Shown: piece by piece, positions 27,329 through 43,349 of the stretch | How the letters are laid out: every line of letters begins with the position of its first letter | Position numbering within the stretch: the stretch's first letter is position 1 | Source: Daphnia carinata | Lineage: Eukaryota > Arthropoda > Branchiopoda > Diplostraca > Daphniidae | DNA: 64,000 nucleotides | Direction: 5' to 3' | NCBI RefSeq assembly: GCF_022539665.2 | Contig: NC_081338.1 | Coordinates: forward strand, 2,666,001-2,730,000 | Made by a program: the position numbers and the translations under genes | Notes under the pieces: generated by a model | What the model was told of the DNA's origin: nothing | The model's input: only the letters and a program-made list of their open reading frames with translations | Databases searched by the model: none

Positions 27329-28694
27329 CTAGTAATATTCGCCGCAATCGTCCGCACTGCAACTGTCGCTTTCGACGTTATCTAGAAGATCTCTTATCGC
27401 ACGTTCCTTAAATTTCAAGTAGAGATCTTCGACGGAACAGTCGTCTTTTGAATATACAAAATCTTCGTCATCGGATGACAACTCATCGTCCCGCTCCAAA
27501 TACATTCCACACATTTTACCCACTATGTCTTCGTCACTATAGGGAGAAAAAAAAACAAATAAATATTGCATGTATACATCAGTTTGTTGGTGTATGAAAT
27601 CTTTCCCAGTATAATTTTCCACTTTTTTTTACCATAGTTTAGCTACTACTATATTTTAGCTTTTTTTGCCAGCTTTTGCCAAAATATTTTTTCTGTGCTT
27701 TTTAATTAATTACTTTCAGCAATGCAGAATGGTAAACGAACAGCAATGGATTATATAGTAGGAAACACTCACACAAATAGCTTTGTGGAAATCATATTCA
27801 TATTCAGTAAAAACAAGAATAGGATCTATATCTGTCTAAAACTTATTGTTCCTAAACTTACCCTTCGTCTTCTTCATCCGTGTCGGGATAATCATTGCGC
27901 CAATTGCTTTCGTCGTTAGAATCATCGGTGTCGTTATTTTCACTTTCTTCTTCCTGCTCACCAGGATGGTAATAATACGGTTGAACGCTAGAAGACCAAG
28001 TAAAATTAGAAAATGAAGTCAATTCTCCTCTAAAAAAAAGTGTATGGGTACCTCATAAGGCGGTCAATATATCCATCATCAAATGCTCCTTCCTCACAGT
28101 AATAAACGTCAAAGACACATTTACTCTCATCTTTCGGCACTTCACATTTTTCGACAAGAAGAGGAACACCATTGCAAGTTGCAACTTCACATTGCTGCTG
28201 TTCTTCAAGTACCAAGTCATAAATTTTCCAACTATCTGTTGTGTCCAAATTCCGTATTTTGTTTAAAACCTTAAAAAAATACTGATGTAAAATCCCAAAA
28301 CATAACACAGGCCAAGTACTCAACTTTTTTTTATACCTTGTACTTTTTTTCACTGCTGGGCATAGCTGTGTCCACCTGTTTTTTGGGCTGATAGCTCCTG
28401 TAAGCCTTTGCAGGTTGACGATGGGATTTCAATTTTCCTTTTTGAACCAATTTTGCAAGGTTTTCCACATTTTCTTCCTGATTTTACCAGAATGTATGCT
28501 TACTGAAATATGGGGAAAATGCACAATTATTATACCTCATTTTCCGTGGTTCCACAAAACCTGAAAATGTTCTCGTCAATTCCATGTGCTTCAACTGACA
28601 ACGCATCTTCCACTCTCATACGTTTCGACGCGAGCAGAAGAGCTTCGATTGGTTCTTGACTTAATCGGCGTTTAATTCGTACGATAGACGTCAT
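27329..28694 (-). CDS. SLC7A6OS: Iwr1/SLC7A6OS-like RNA polymerase II nuclear import factor
   Basis: Iwr1 family proteins bind assembled RNA polymerase II and direct its nuclear import. Five exons give 284 residues: 28694-28536, 28477-28337, 28270-28052, 27987-27862, 27538-27329. The N-terminus has the family's basic RIKRRLSQEPIEALLLASKR, equivalent to the RVKRKR...EPAEALVLACKR of vertebrates and carrying the nuclear localisation signal. The conserved core is present as FDVYYCEEG, VQPYYYHPG and the acidic NWRNDYPDTDEED, which matches the NWRNEYPEEE hallmark. The tail is Asp/Glu/Ser-rich. The length is close to human (309 residues). Divergent from the flavin monooxygenase gene with about 700 bp between the starts. 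Confidence 0.92.
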
Positions 28695-30826
<2,132 letters not shown>

Positions 30827-33800
30827 TGTTGGCAAAATTGACCTAAAATGTGTAATTTTTCACTTTTTAGATGGATATGTACACATAAATCTTCAAATAT
30901 ATTTTTGTTGTTACATTTGCGCACGATAGATGTCTTCTCCTGTTCAAATTTTTCCTTTTAGAGTCAGCGATGAAGAAGTTGGAAGTTTGAAAAGTTACGA
31001 GATGAAATATCGTTACTGAAGTGTTACAATAACATGGAATTTAATCACCATGTAAACATAATCACGATTGTCATTCTAGTCAAATGACGCCGAACCACAA
31101 TTGCTGTAGAGAGGTGACGAAATGTCGTGCCACTTATACAATCACGAGCTCTAATGCTATATAGACCATGCATTTACGGAAACGCGGCCCTGCAACGATG
31201 GCGGAATCACTGGAATTTCATCGATCTCGTCTGGAGCGGCTTCATCAGCTGGCCCCATCAAGTAATCTAGAGTTTGCCACAAAGAAATATGCTGCATTTA
31301 ACACTGGCGATACTAATCTAATAGATGTGGTGCAAAGGAGGACATGAACAGTACTTGAATGTTCTGACTGCCTCCCTTGCTTCTGTAGAACAAAAGGATC
31401 AATCCCAATGGGTACAAAAAGCTTAAGTAAAAGCAAACACAAATTTACTTTACTTTCTGCGTTCATTCCGCTCTTCCGAATCATGTCATTCTCTGAATCT
31501 CTTGGTACTTCTCCCCTGTATCAAAATTGCGTCTTGTTACTGTACGCTACCTTAGTAATAGATTCACTTGTGATGCGTCCAGCCACGGACAAGAACAAAG
31601 TGTTGGATCAGCCATCAGTTAGTCACTAGTCGTACACCATTGTAAGGTCAGCTATGTTCGTTTCGAAGTCATGGTCTTGATAAATGTAATGGCGCACAAG
31701 CTGCAAAAATGGAAAAAAACGACCACATTGCATAGAAATAGCATCATTTCAATTACGTAATGTCGTTGTCGGTCTGACAAGTGAATAGAATGCGAACAAC
31801 TGTAGTCAGAGATTGCTGTCTGCTAACATGTTTACTTTAGCAGGGTTGAGCGATGAATTAAATCAAGTTTTTTTTTCGCTTCTTTTTTCTCGCTACGTCA
31901 TAGTTACATTTACCTTCATCAGACAGAGGCGGAAAGAGGTAGACACAAGCAGATGGAAATAGGAGTGAATCGATTTATTGTTTCCGTAGTACTGAATGAT
32001 TCAATCGACGCTACAACTGAATCGAGTCTCGTGGTCTGCAACTCATTCGGGTCTTGGTTTCAATCGAGGCAAACGTATTAAAATGAGGACCTCTACATTA
32101 CTCTGGTTTTACTACCCAGGTATTACCTATGAAGGGCCGGTTGACGGAAGAGGATGATTATCCCGTTCCTGCGTAGTTCCATACTCGGACAGCCCATAAG
32201 AAATTCCATTATGTACCGGTATGTTTGGTATTACTGGTGGTAACTTACACTGCACTGCCATTGCAGCTGTTCCTTATTCATTCTGCGCTGGCTACCACTT
32301 GCTAATTAACAGACGATGGGCCACTGGCGTAGGCATTTCTTTTTTGTTGTTCGGCTAATCCCCCACACGAATTCTTGCTGGATAGACATATAGCTGGCTT
32401 TCTTCTCCTCTGAAGCCGTTAACGACTAAATGAGGGCTTTGCGGTACAGTAGCGTGAGGTGCTGCCGGTGCTACTGGATAGTTGCCAAGCGCCAAACCCT
32501 CCCTTTCCTCGTCAAGGCAATTGAATCAAGAGCTTCGAACTGAAAACATTGAACCAATTTCTTTTTTTTTTTTTGGTAGCTTCCCAAAGCCAAGTGACAC
32601 GGGGGGCACAAAAGCACTTGCATCATCTCTATTTCGTCGTATTTTACTTCGTAGATGAATCCAGCGAAAGAAAAGGAGATCATATCATGTGAATAAATCT
32701 ACGCAAGGAAGCAAACACAAGGGCTTTAAGAGGTGCACATAAGTTGAAGGGCAAAGCTATATATCAGCTGGCTACAACTGCTAAATATTTCATGTGCAAA
32801 TGGTCGAATAAGTTACAATACCAAGGCACGTCAGAAATGTAGGCGCGCTAGCCGTCATTTTCAAGTAACACACTATAGCGCGGCAGCGGATCCTGATGTG
32901 GATATCTAAGTAGGAAGCTTTGATGGAACTTCCCGTAGTTATACATGTTGCATTACTGCACACGTTCAGCTTTGCTGATGTCCAGTTCAGCGACAGCAAA
33001 GCTAAAATACGGGCCATGGAACTGTTTGTTTCACAGCGGTTTGTTCTTGGGTCGAAGACGTGATGCGTTTGAGGCGTCGGTGGTTTAAATGTCCCTCTTC
33101 TTTTTATTACCCTTCGCTTTTCTTGTGTCCTTCTCTGCCGTTCTATAGAATATAGATGTACAGCACATGGTGGGATCCCAGCAGCTTTTACTCGTTTCTA
33201 TAGATACACTATATTTCTTTAAGTGCTATGCTGTGGACTATAGTAACAGTGGATCCATGCTTCCATACAGTTATGGATATCAAGCACACAGAACACATAA
33301 ACATGTACCTACTTATACTATGTGCTGCATTGAAGGTGGATCGCGAGTCAGTGTAATCGCAAACTTGGTCGTCGAGGAGCATTTGGTGTGTAGGCGTGTC
33401 GAAAGAAAGAAAGGATTTTCCCCTATTCAAATGGAAATTGTTCGAATGTCTTCCCTTTTGCTCTTTTGGCTAGAGTTGCAGCCCTTACAAACACATAGAA
33501 CATGTGCACGACAAGCTGATTACATGCCTTTCGAGTATAGAGGGAAAGGACAAAAAAGGGAGAGAGTTAGAAGGAGAGAAATAAAGCTTGAGCTTTGAAT
33601 AATCAATTAGGTTGCCGGGATTAGGCTTGAGCAGATTGTCGGTCACGCAGACTATCCTTTTTCGTGCTTGCACGCTCCCATCCGGCTGAACGGATGTTGG
33701 AGGCATCATGGTTGACAAAATGAAACTGAGGGCCTCACAGAATGACTGATTGACAAGTATAGAATGCAGCAGCACATCCATATAGATTAGCCTTTTCAGT

Positions 33801-36800
33801 TAACACACTAAAGCCTGAACGTAATTGATAAGATCGTATATCTTCTTAAAAAAATTGTGTGTATTTCTGCTGAGACTTTTAAATAAATGACTAGGGGGTA
33901 GATAGCTAAATGTTATCAGGGATACCCAAGGAGCTTATAGCCCATATCGTTTTTTAATTTCGTTCTTTTCATATCGTTTTCCTTCCTTTTTTCTGTGTGT
34001 GGCTAGAACGGATTGTGGAAGGCGCGGTGATGTCATGGCCAAGTACATTAACGATCCGCTGTACTATCCCTACACTATGCACTATCGATCAGGATAGAGA
34101 CCACGATCACATGTTCAATTTAATCAACTCAATATTGTGTGCTACTCTTTCCTTCTTTTCAAATGTAATCATAGACGGAGAAAGTCGCTGATCAGCGATG
34201 GCAAACCGATTTTTGATCATCGAGGTGATGTAGAATAAAGCCTTGTGGGGTCGTACAAGTAAAGGCTCTATCATTCCGGCTATAAACCCAGCCGGTTCTA
34301 TCATCTCTTCCGTATTAGCTTATTAGGTAAACATCAGAGGCTCACGTTGGAGTCGACGGCAAGTCGTCAAGTGGTTAACGAACTTGCTGCCGCTAATTCG
34401 TGCGCGGGAGTTGGCAAACGAGAACAGTTCGGGACCAAAGGGGGGTTTCTCTTTAACATTTGACGAAGCGAAAACTGGCAAGCGAACCTTTGAACATTTG
34501 CATCGTAATACGATCTTCTGTATTCATTTTGTGTCATCCAAGCTTTCTACGTTCTGCCCCCCCCCCCCCCCCCCCTAAATTTCTGCCGGAATCGTGCATT
34601 GAACTTTAACGTCGGCAATCGCTTGGGTATAACGAATTGCACTTCAAGTATAGCGAAAATAAATACGAGAATAGATCAACAACAATGTCCGAAATGTGGC
34701 GAAAGAAAGAAAGATGATGGTGAGCTACGCGTGATTAGTTTGACGAAGAAAATGGCGATGTGATTGATGCAATGTCAGGATCCTTTTGCACTTGTTTACA
34801 CGCCAATCCGATAACGTACGCTATTTTCGCCGAATACATTATTCACTGAAAAAGGTTGGATGTTGATCTTCCATTTTTCAAAGAAGCACAAAGGAATAGA
34901 TAAATAAATAAAACAAAATGTACGAGGCGGAAATGAACGATCGAATAAATAAGACGAAAGCTACTGAAACCCTGCGTAAGTCAATGGGTCAGTTTAGGGT
35001 CCCATTCACAATGAATAGTAGAGAGACGAACGACATAAAGTTCATTGACAACAGATTGACAGGTACCAGTAAAAATATTTAAATTTTACGGAAAACGAAC
35101 GGCTTCACATCGGAGAGTCACCATAATTCATGAGGAAACGGCCTTAATTGGCACCCCTCCCCCCCCCCCCCCCCCACCAAAATTAAGATACATAAGCTGT
35201 TGAAGCATAACATGCCCAATAACTCATAAGTGCTTCTAAATATAATATCTATTCATTAATCTATTACTTACCTCATTAATATAAGATGCACTGTGTTGTA
35301 CGGTTACAGCAATTGTTAATGTATCAACCATAACAGAAAAAAGTCTTCTGCGTCATTACATCAGCTGTCATAAAAGAGGTAAAACAGCAACCACTTAGAA
35401 AAAAAAACAAAAGAATAATACAAGCACGGCCATAGGTTTACGCAACCGTTAATCTACTTGCAAGAACGGAACCTTATACCTAATGGTTTAACATAATCCT
35501 GTATCACGGCAAGCTTTGATGCATAAGTCTACCATCATGTGATCCTCCTCTTGTACCTACATTCAATAATTAAAAACTCGGATTAACATATTAGAGCAAC
35601 TGAATAAAAGCATAGCTTTTGCTATCCATATGCCACACACGAGCATTAATAACCAAATATTAGCTCACGTCGTGCAGTTAAATGATGTACAGAGCACGTG
35701 AAATTTAAGTAATGCATAAGTATACTGCAAAAAAGAAGTAGGGAAAAGCATCGTTCAAGATTTAAAGGAAACACAGTAATAAAACAGGGCGGATGGATGA
35801 AAGACCCAGGTATAGGCTGAAAGAGACAGGCATCCAAATAAATAAAACAAAAAGCAGGTAGAAAAAAGTGATGTTTTACGTATTTTCAGATACCGTTGAA
35901 AACGAAATAGCGTGTAAAGAGTAAAAGCTTGTACACAACGTGAAGAGAGGAGTTTTCAATGGATCGATAATCAGGATTGTCGGTGTTCCTACTCTATACG
36001 TAAAGCCTACAGAACTGTCCGATATTATTCGGCTAGGCCGGACATGGCACACCCGAAACACTCGCCCTTTCTTTTATCTCCTTCCATCCGGCTGCCCCCC
36101 CTCTAGATCTTGCTCTTATTTCCCTACTCGGTGTGTGTAGATGGTAATCGATGCGGATCTCAAAGGGCGGCACGCTTTAAAGGTTTGTTTTGCTTTTTTT
36201 TTTTTTGCGATGCTTTCTTTTTACGTTCTGCTGGCTTATTGTGCTGGATAGCATCATTCTGCTAACCGATAGCCGATCCGAATTCTCGCTTCATCGAGAC
36301 GTCCTAGATGCGCGGTTGCCACTAGCGTTGCACAACCGCTAACAGCTGAGAACCCAGCGGCACATCCATCCAGTGATCGTTGGTAACGCTGCGTGATCAG
36401 ACGAATGTTAGCCCAACTCGCATGCGGGACACAAGAGTAAAACCATTGTGCTGTAATTCGGCCAACAACCATTGGCTGTTCCAGCTGAGAAAAAATAAAG
36501 CCGTTGAAACTGAAAAAGTCAGAAACTTGACATGGATGCATTCGTTCTCGTTCCAGGCTGACGGACGAAGAGAAGGAAGAAGATAAAAATCAAATAGCGC
36601 GCTGCTTCTTTTAGAGTTTAACACGGCGATAATAAAGTAAACAGTCCGTTAGATGGTGACGGCAAACCGCAATATAGTCTGGCGGTCGGTTGATGCTGCG
36701 TTAATTGTTCCGTAACTAAACGGATATCATGTGTTACGAAAGCGAAACAAATCTCTTGGACCAGTATAACACGATTACACGTCGTTGTGAACACACGCGT

Positions 36801-37473
36801 ACTGCTTCTGGCTGATCATTCATGAGCCGTGATGCGGTCTGCGGCGCTTTCTAATCTGATGCGAACGGGGGCGCGGACGCCGATCGATATGTAGCAAAAA
36901 TAAATGATTTCCGCTAGCCCCGCGAAAATGAGAAATCAACAACATGTAACCAACAACATTTGTATTCCATTATACCCGAGTGTGTATATATATCCTCGTC
37001 CATCAGCGGAAACAAAACATTGGCGTGTCATCGCGTTACATCAACACTTTCTTTTCCTTGTAATTATATGCGTCAGAACAATATACATTTTTATGATTAC
37101 ATTCGTTCGTATTTTTTTCTTTTCATTTATTTTGGCCCGTCAGGTCACTCAGTTATGTTCCAGCAAGGATTTACGTAGTGTGACGGCCCGCGTCATTGGG
37201 TCCACATTTCATGTTGACAAGCATTACTTAGTCCGCAGCTATAGCGCACGTGTCGCGTGATACAGCTAATCATACAGTTTTAGATGACATTGTTCAGGAT
37301 TATACTAATTAATCATGACGAGAAATCTGAGTCCCGGTTACAGGCCAAAGCGAATCAATTGTTATTATACAGTTTATGAGGTTTGATTGATAGATAGGAA
37401 AGTTTGGCAAACCTCGTATAAGTAATAACGATCTGTCAAGAAAATAATGGTAAATAAATAATGAGATAACCTT
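30827..37473. other. 6.6-kb intergenic region without a firm gene
   Basis: No gene with recognisable domains. A possible terminal coding exon is read on the minus strand at about 31240-31156, after a CAG acceptor. Poly-C tracts lie at 34557-34575 and about 35157-35175. A 95-codon minus ORF at 36541-36254 has balanced composition but no known domain. The 3' UTR of the TMTC gene is in the right end. Confidence 0.4.
34557..34575. repeat. Poly-C tract
   Basis: Nineteen consecutive C residues in AT-rich intergenic DNA. Similar C-tracts occur near 35157-35175 and 37985-37999, and a G-tract at 4178-4188. Confidence 0.9.
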
Positions 37474-40400
37474 TTAGTTTTTGGCCGTTTTGTTCCAACG
37501 GTAGTTGGAGGTAGTGCCGCCTCGGTGCTGACGGGACTCTTCCCGTTGCGGCTGATGATGCAATTTGGGCTGCTGCTGATGTGGCAATCGATTGGCCGTG
37601 ATCCAGTGGCCGGCCATGGGCATTGCAGACGCTGGCGAATGGTGAGCCGCTGGTTTTGCTCCAATCGTCGTTTTCTCTGCATTCCTGTAATGGTTTAGAA
37701 TTCGGCCATTGCTGCCGGACCCAGTATCCACATTGCCGCTGTTCTTCTCCGCTTGCAGCCAGTGCAGTAAGTTCAGAGCTTCTCGGTGGTTCGAGTTTAG
37801 AGTGAGAACTTGATTCAGCAGATGGACGGCCTGCTCTGTGTCATTCCGCTGCCTGTCCGTCGTTCACGCATGCAACGCACACACACACACACACAAAGTT
37901 AATAAAGGAACAAAAGACGTGAGCAAAGCTCTCTACCTTCAATCATGAACCATTCGCTGTCTCTCTTTTTTATTTGTGTAGGACCCCCCCCCCCCCCCCG
38001 CGTGTCATTCCCGTCCGCTACGTTCCCTCCCCGTTTAGATTATTTTTTCGGAAAGCTGCTTAGCTTATGCTTACATCATTTAGTTAATTACTGTTCTCGG
38101 TCTTAATCGCTACGGATGGCATAGGTCCTTCAGGAAATAAGTCAACGATGCAAACTATACATTTGTAAGAGATTACAAGTCTAATGCCACACGTGAAAAC
38201 CAATTAAAAGGCTTATGCTTATGTTATCCACTGTGAACCCATTCGATACGTTTCGGCCGCAAATTGACATAAAATTTTCAAATATTTTTAAATAGCTAAT
38301 TGTTTTTTTTTCGCTATTTATGCAAATAAAGATGTTTGAGTAAAACTTACAAATAGAGGACGGCCAGATTGTAGTGAGCGTGAGCGTGGTGCGGATGAGA
38401 TCGGATGGCGTCGTGGAAACGACGCTCGGCTTCTTTGACGGCCAACTCTTTGCGGCGGTCACCATCTTCCATATCGTCAGCTCGGGCAAGCAAAACGGTC
38501 CCTAAATTATTGAGAGCGCTGGCGTAGTTGGGCCATAATCTGTAATCGAAAAAAAAAGAAGTAAGACACAAATCTTTCGGGGAAAAAGCAATAACATTGT
38601 AGATTTGGGTACAATTTTCAATTTGTATTCTCCACTCTCTTTTTTTTTTTTTTTTTTTTTTTTGTTCTGGACTATTCAATAAATAATCTCGGGTCCCCGC
38701 AAGGATTTTATTTTTGAAAGGTTTACATGACTGTCAGTGTAAGCCTGGGCTTTACGTATGTCTTCTACGCGTTGGCCACTGTTACGTATAATAGCATAGT
38801 CAATAATCTGTCCCGGCGAATGAGTGTCAAATAAGCGGCAACGTCATAGACATAGACTTCTTGCAGCGGGAGCCATTGGTTGCAGCGGCAATATCCTCAA
38901 TCAAATAACACTAACCAACAGCCAAGAAAAGAGCTATTCGAAAGAGAATATCTGCGTATATAAGATTTCCGGATGGGCTGACATCGACCCATGCTGCGAT
39001 ATACAGTCATGGCCTTCAGCCAGTTTTGGCCGATATCTGGCAAAGAAATATCAAATTCGAAATGCGCGAATGAATAGGTGTCAAGGCAAATGGAAATTCG
39101 GTACAAATAGTAAAACTATTGAAAGAAAGGCGTAGGAGAAGAAAAAGTTTGAGAACAACACACACACAAAAAAAAAATTCGGAAGAGGATTCTTTGAATG
39201 CATGAATAATTTCCATTTTGCATAATACGAATGACGTGTCTTGGTGACTCTTCATTGGCCGAAGATTATTGGACTTAGCCGAGCGCAAGAAAAGAGAACA
39301 AGGCACCAAGTGAAAGGCAGTCCCGTGCTGTAGGAAAGAAGAAATAGAACGCAAAAAAAACAAACAAAAAAACAAACAAACGAGCAAAGCTCCGTGGAAC
39401 CCGAAAAATGTGTGTCGCTAAGGAAAGGGCGCTGAGATGGAACTGGAACAGTGCAAAGACACTTACAGCGCGAAAAGAGGCTTTCAAAATGCAGATGACA
39501 AACCTCTCATATCGACTTGTTTTGGAACCCGCGTCTCTTGTTTTTGTTCTCTCTTTCTCTGTTCACGAATTCTAACGCCCACTACCCGGCTAAATCTAGT
39601 CACGCATCTCGATTTGCTTTATTCTCTGACTCGCGTTCTATCGCCGACATTCACGGCCATACATCACCGCCTTTCAATCGCGTTTCTCTCTTTTTTCGCT
39701 TGGCAAGTGACGTTTCCATTCAAATACGAATCGCGGCGTGTTAACGCCTTTTTTTTTTCTGTCTGAGTACGCAACGAGCACATCATTCAACTGGAAATGC
39801 TTGTATTTTTTTTTGTTGTGTTATTACTTTCTATTGTCTTTGGCAAAGGTATGTTTGCGATTTTTGTTGTTGTTCTGCAACGATACATTGCCGATGAAAC
39901 GAATGACGTTTTGCCATTAAAAAAAAAGGGAACTCTAAAATAGTAACCGAAATAATCAAATACTTAAAAAGGGCGAGCGAAACCGAGTGGAAGGAATTCA
40001 TTTCTGCTAGCCAAACAGACGAGGGGAAGTTATGAAAAAACACGAAACTTTAAAAAAAAAAAAGGAGTTCTTTTTCTGGCCAATTTTCGTGTGTTTGTAC
40101 CTGCAAGTATAACGGGGGGGAAAGCGCAAGTGTGTTGCACTTTTTATTTCCCAAGAAAAAACGACGCAGAAAATCTCTGTAACAAATAAAAAAAAAAAAA
40201 AAAAACCGCCAAAGAACAAGCTGCTGGTAAAAAGGAAAACTTTCTACACGTAGGTTTCTAGAGTCTGTCCTTTTTTTTTTTTTTCTAAGTTTAGTTGTGT
40301 CTCGTTTTGCCCCCCCCCCCCTTTCATAGCCGTCAGTTTGATGACAATAAACTTGTATACACCGCAAAAGAACACAAAAACGAAGAGATAAGAAGACGAT

Positions 40401-43313
40401 CAGCGCTGACGGTCGAATTAAGGCCGTCTTTTATAGCACGTGGGTAATATGTTAGACACACAAATCAAGTGGAGGAACACGAGAACACTCGCAATTGTAG
40501 TGGAACAAGAAGAAAGAAATAAAAGATGAAACTTACTCGATGGCTTGCCGGTAGTGATCGATAGCGGCTTCCCAGCGGCCGTCGTCTTTCTGGATGTTGG
40601 CGTAATTGTAGTGCATCTTGGCGTTATTGGGCAGAGTCCGCAATCCCGACCTGGCATTCGCACCGTCGATGTAAAAGCGAAGGGGGCCGCATACAGATAG
40701 GGGCGAGAAACAAGAAGAATACTCGGAATGAAATAAGCAAATAAATATCGATCGAGCCAATCAATAACCACGGCGGCATTCATACGCAGTGTGTCGTTCG
40801 GAATTTTGGAACGGCTCAAGTACAAATAGAAAAGAGTGATAAAAAAAAGAAAAGAAAATCAAAAAAAAAAAAAAAAATGCGCAAAAGCTAAAGAAAATGA
40901 GCTGCTGAATGATGAGTAAAAGAGAAAGAAAATTGAAGAATGAAAAGAAAAAATGTTGAACACCGAGCCAAGAATGTACAGATAGCCAAGCGAATGGCGC
41001 TATCAGCCATTCCCGGCACGTGCCACTCCGACTATTTCGCTCCCTCTCTCTCTTTTTTTTTTCTTTCACATGTATATATACGATGTGTCTGGTATATATA
41101 CTGAAAAGCGCGAGACTAGAAAACTCAAAAAATAGGAAATCAAAGGAAATGGTATTGGCAAAGCCGTTCCGAAGAACAGGACGAAATCAAACATCGGCAT
41201 TGATTTTCGTGATTGCAGTTCTGCCGAGCTCCCCAATCAATTAAGAATTCAACTGAGGAGCTATTTGAAATGTAAACCGGAAGTCTAATCACAGATTATG
41301 GCTATAACTTAAGGTGTTAAAAAAAAATTCAAGATTGAAAAGTAAAAACTTGCTCGAAAAGCGTGCGACGATCGGCCCAGTCGAGGTTGCGTGTCCAGGT
41401 TTTGGTGACAAAACTGACGGCCAACAGGATGGCACCGAATACGAAAAGGCAACGGGCGAACACTTGACGGCCAGGCCACCAGCAGTTGGACGAAGACGAC
41501 GACGTAGGAGAGGAAGAAGAAGAAGAAGATGAGGAGGAAGAAAAAGAAGAAGAAGAGCAAGTCGACGACGAACGACGGCGTCGTAATGAGGTATAGGATC
41601 CGGTCGCACTTTGATGGCAGACCAGTCGGCCGGCACGGATCGTCCACCGTGATCGTGTTGAACGAAAGACGATCCGCAAACCAAGAGCCACGATCAGGCA
41701 ATAACCCAAACTGCAAGTGCCATAAAAAATCAGAAATCAAAAGACGTGGAATAAGAAAAGGAAAGCAATTGAACATCATCAGTATCACAGTCCCCATTCA
41801 CGCAGCTGCCCTCTATTGTTTGCTATCTTTTTTTGTTCCCCCCCCCCCATTTTTACTGTTTATATATGTGGAGGCTAAAGTATACAGCATCGACGTGGAA
41901 GTGAGGCTGAAATAGAGGCATAAAAGGGATAGTTTCTTTATTTTTTGTTGTGTCTCTTTTTCTTTTTACGTCAACGATGGAGACTGAATTGACGTGAAAC
42001 TGGGTACAGCAGTACGTTCAGTGCGGACGGCCGGATGAGATCAGAAAATGAGAGGGGGTAAAAAAAAAAAAAAAAAGAAGTGGGGTACATGGAATGCTCT
42101 TTCAATCAGCTTCCGTCTGGATCGGCTCGTTTGTTTCTCACAATGTTTCTATTCGTTCGGCATCCATCATTCTTTTTTTTTGCTTCCTTAAATTCTTTAC
42201 ATTTCTCTCTATTGCTATGTTTTTCCTTATCGTATATATGTTCCGCCTTCTCCTTTTTTTGTGTTTTTTTTACTGTCTGATCCATTTGTTTTACCATCGA
42301 TTTCTTTATTGTTTTTATAAAACGGGAATTGCCAGGCTCCTCCGAAAGACGACCAAGAAACAATAAGAGAAGGGAGGACTATTCATCAGACATACCAAGA
42401 CCCCTACTCGGACAACAACACAAAATATAGCGAGGGTAGGAGGATTACACATATTGAAGTGGAACACACGGCAATGCTGCACATGCCATTAGACCGTAAT
42501 TGCATAGACCGTTCGTCCTGGGCAATTACGGGCATGTCTGTATGTTACAACAGTTTCCCCCGCAGTTGGCCCAGAGAAATAAGGAGCGGGTGGGTGCGGG
42601 CAGAAGGAACGCAAGGACAAGGAGAGAACGGCTTAATTTGAAACATCGTTAGATCGTCAAAGGGGCCTGCTGCCACTGTAACTGCTATAATACATCCACC
42701 AACATCCTGGATATGGTTAGTCTACACAATAGAGAAAAAAAAAATAAACAAATATTTTTTTTTTCTTTTCTCCAAACTCTTTCTTAATTTGTTTTCTTTG
42801 TTCGTTTCTTCTTTGTCTTTTTTTTTTTTCTCCTGGGTTTCCTTTCAAAACCGTTGAGAAGAAAAACCGGAACAATAGTGACAGCAGGGAAAACAGGAAA
42901 AAAACAAAACAAAAGAATGCAAAGTAAATGTAAAATAGCCCAATAGGAGAAAGAACACGTTTTTTTTTTTTCTTCAAAACTCGAGGGTAGAAGAGAATAT
43001 TTTTAAAAAAAAAATAAAGCAAGCACACGAGCGAAGAATAAATGATATCATTAATGACCGTATATATAGTGACACGGAAATTTTCGGCACTAAAGTGTAT
43101 GATAGACTTACCTTGGGAGGTAGAGAAGCCGCTCCGCAACGACGAATCCGCACGGATAGAACAAATTGGAGGCTGGCAGCATAGGCCAAACCATGACAGC
43201 AGCGCTCCACAAAATTAACTTCTGAAAATGGTTTCAAATAATTTAAAAACAAAACTTTTTTAATGGCTGGTGATCGACGTTGCACGTACGAACTTAATAG
43301 TTCGGCTTGCCAA

Positions 43314-43349
<36 letters not shown>

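Noticed and set aside
41309-41797. Long overlapping ORFs in other frames on the minus strand
   Set aside because: Shadows of TMTC exon 9; the frame used matches the TMTC family and joins in phase with its neighbours.
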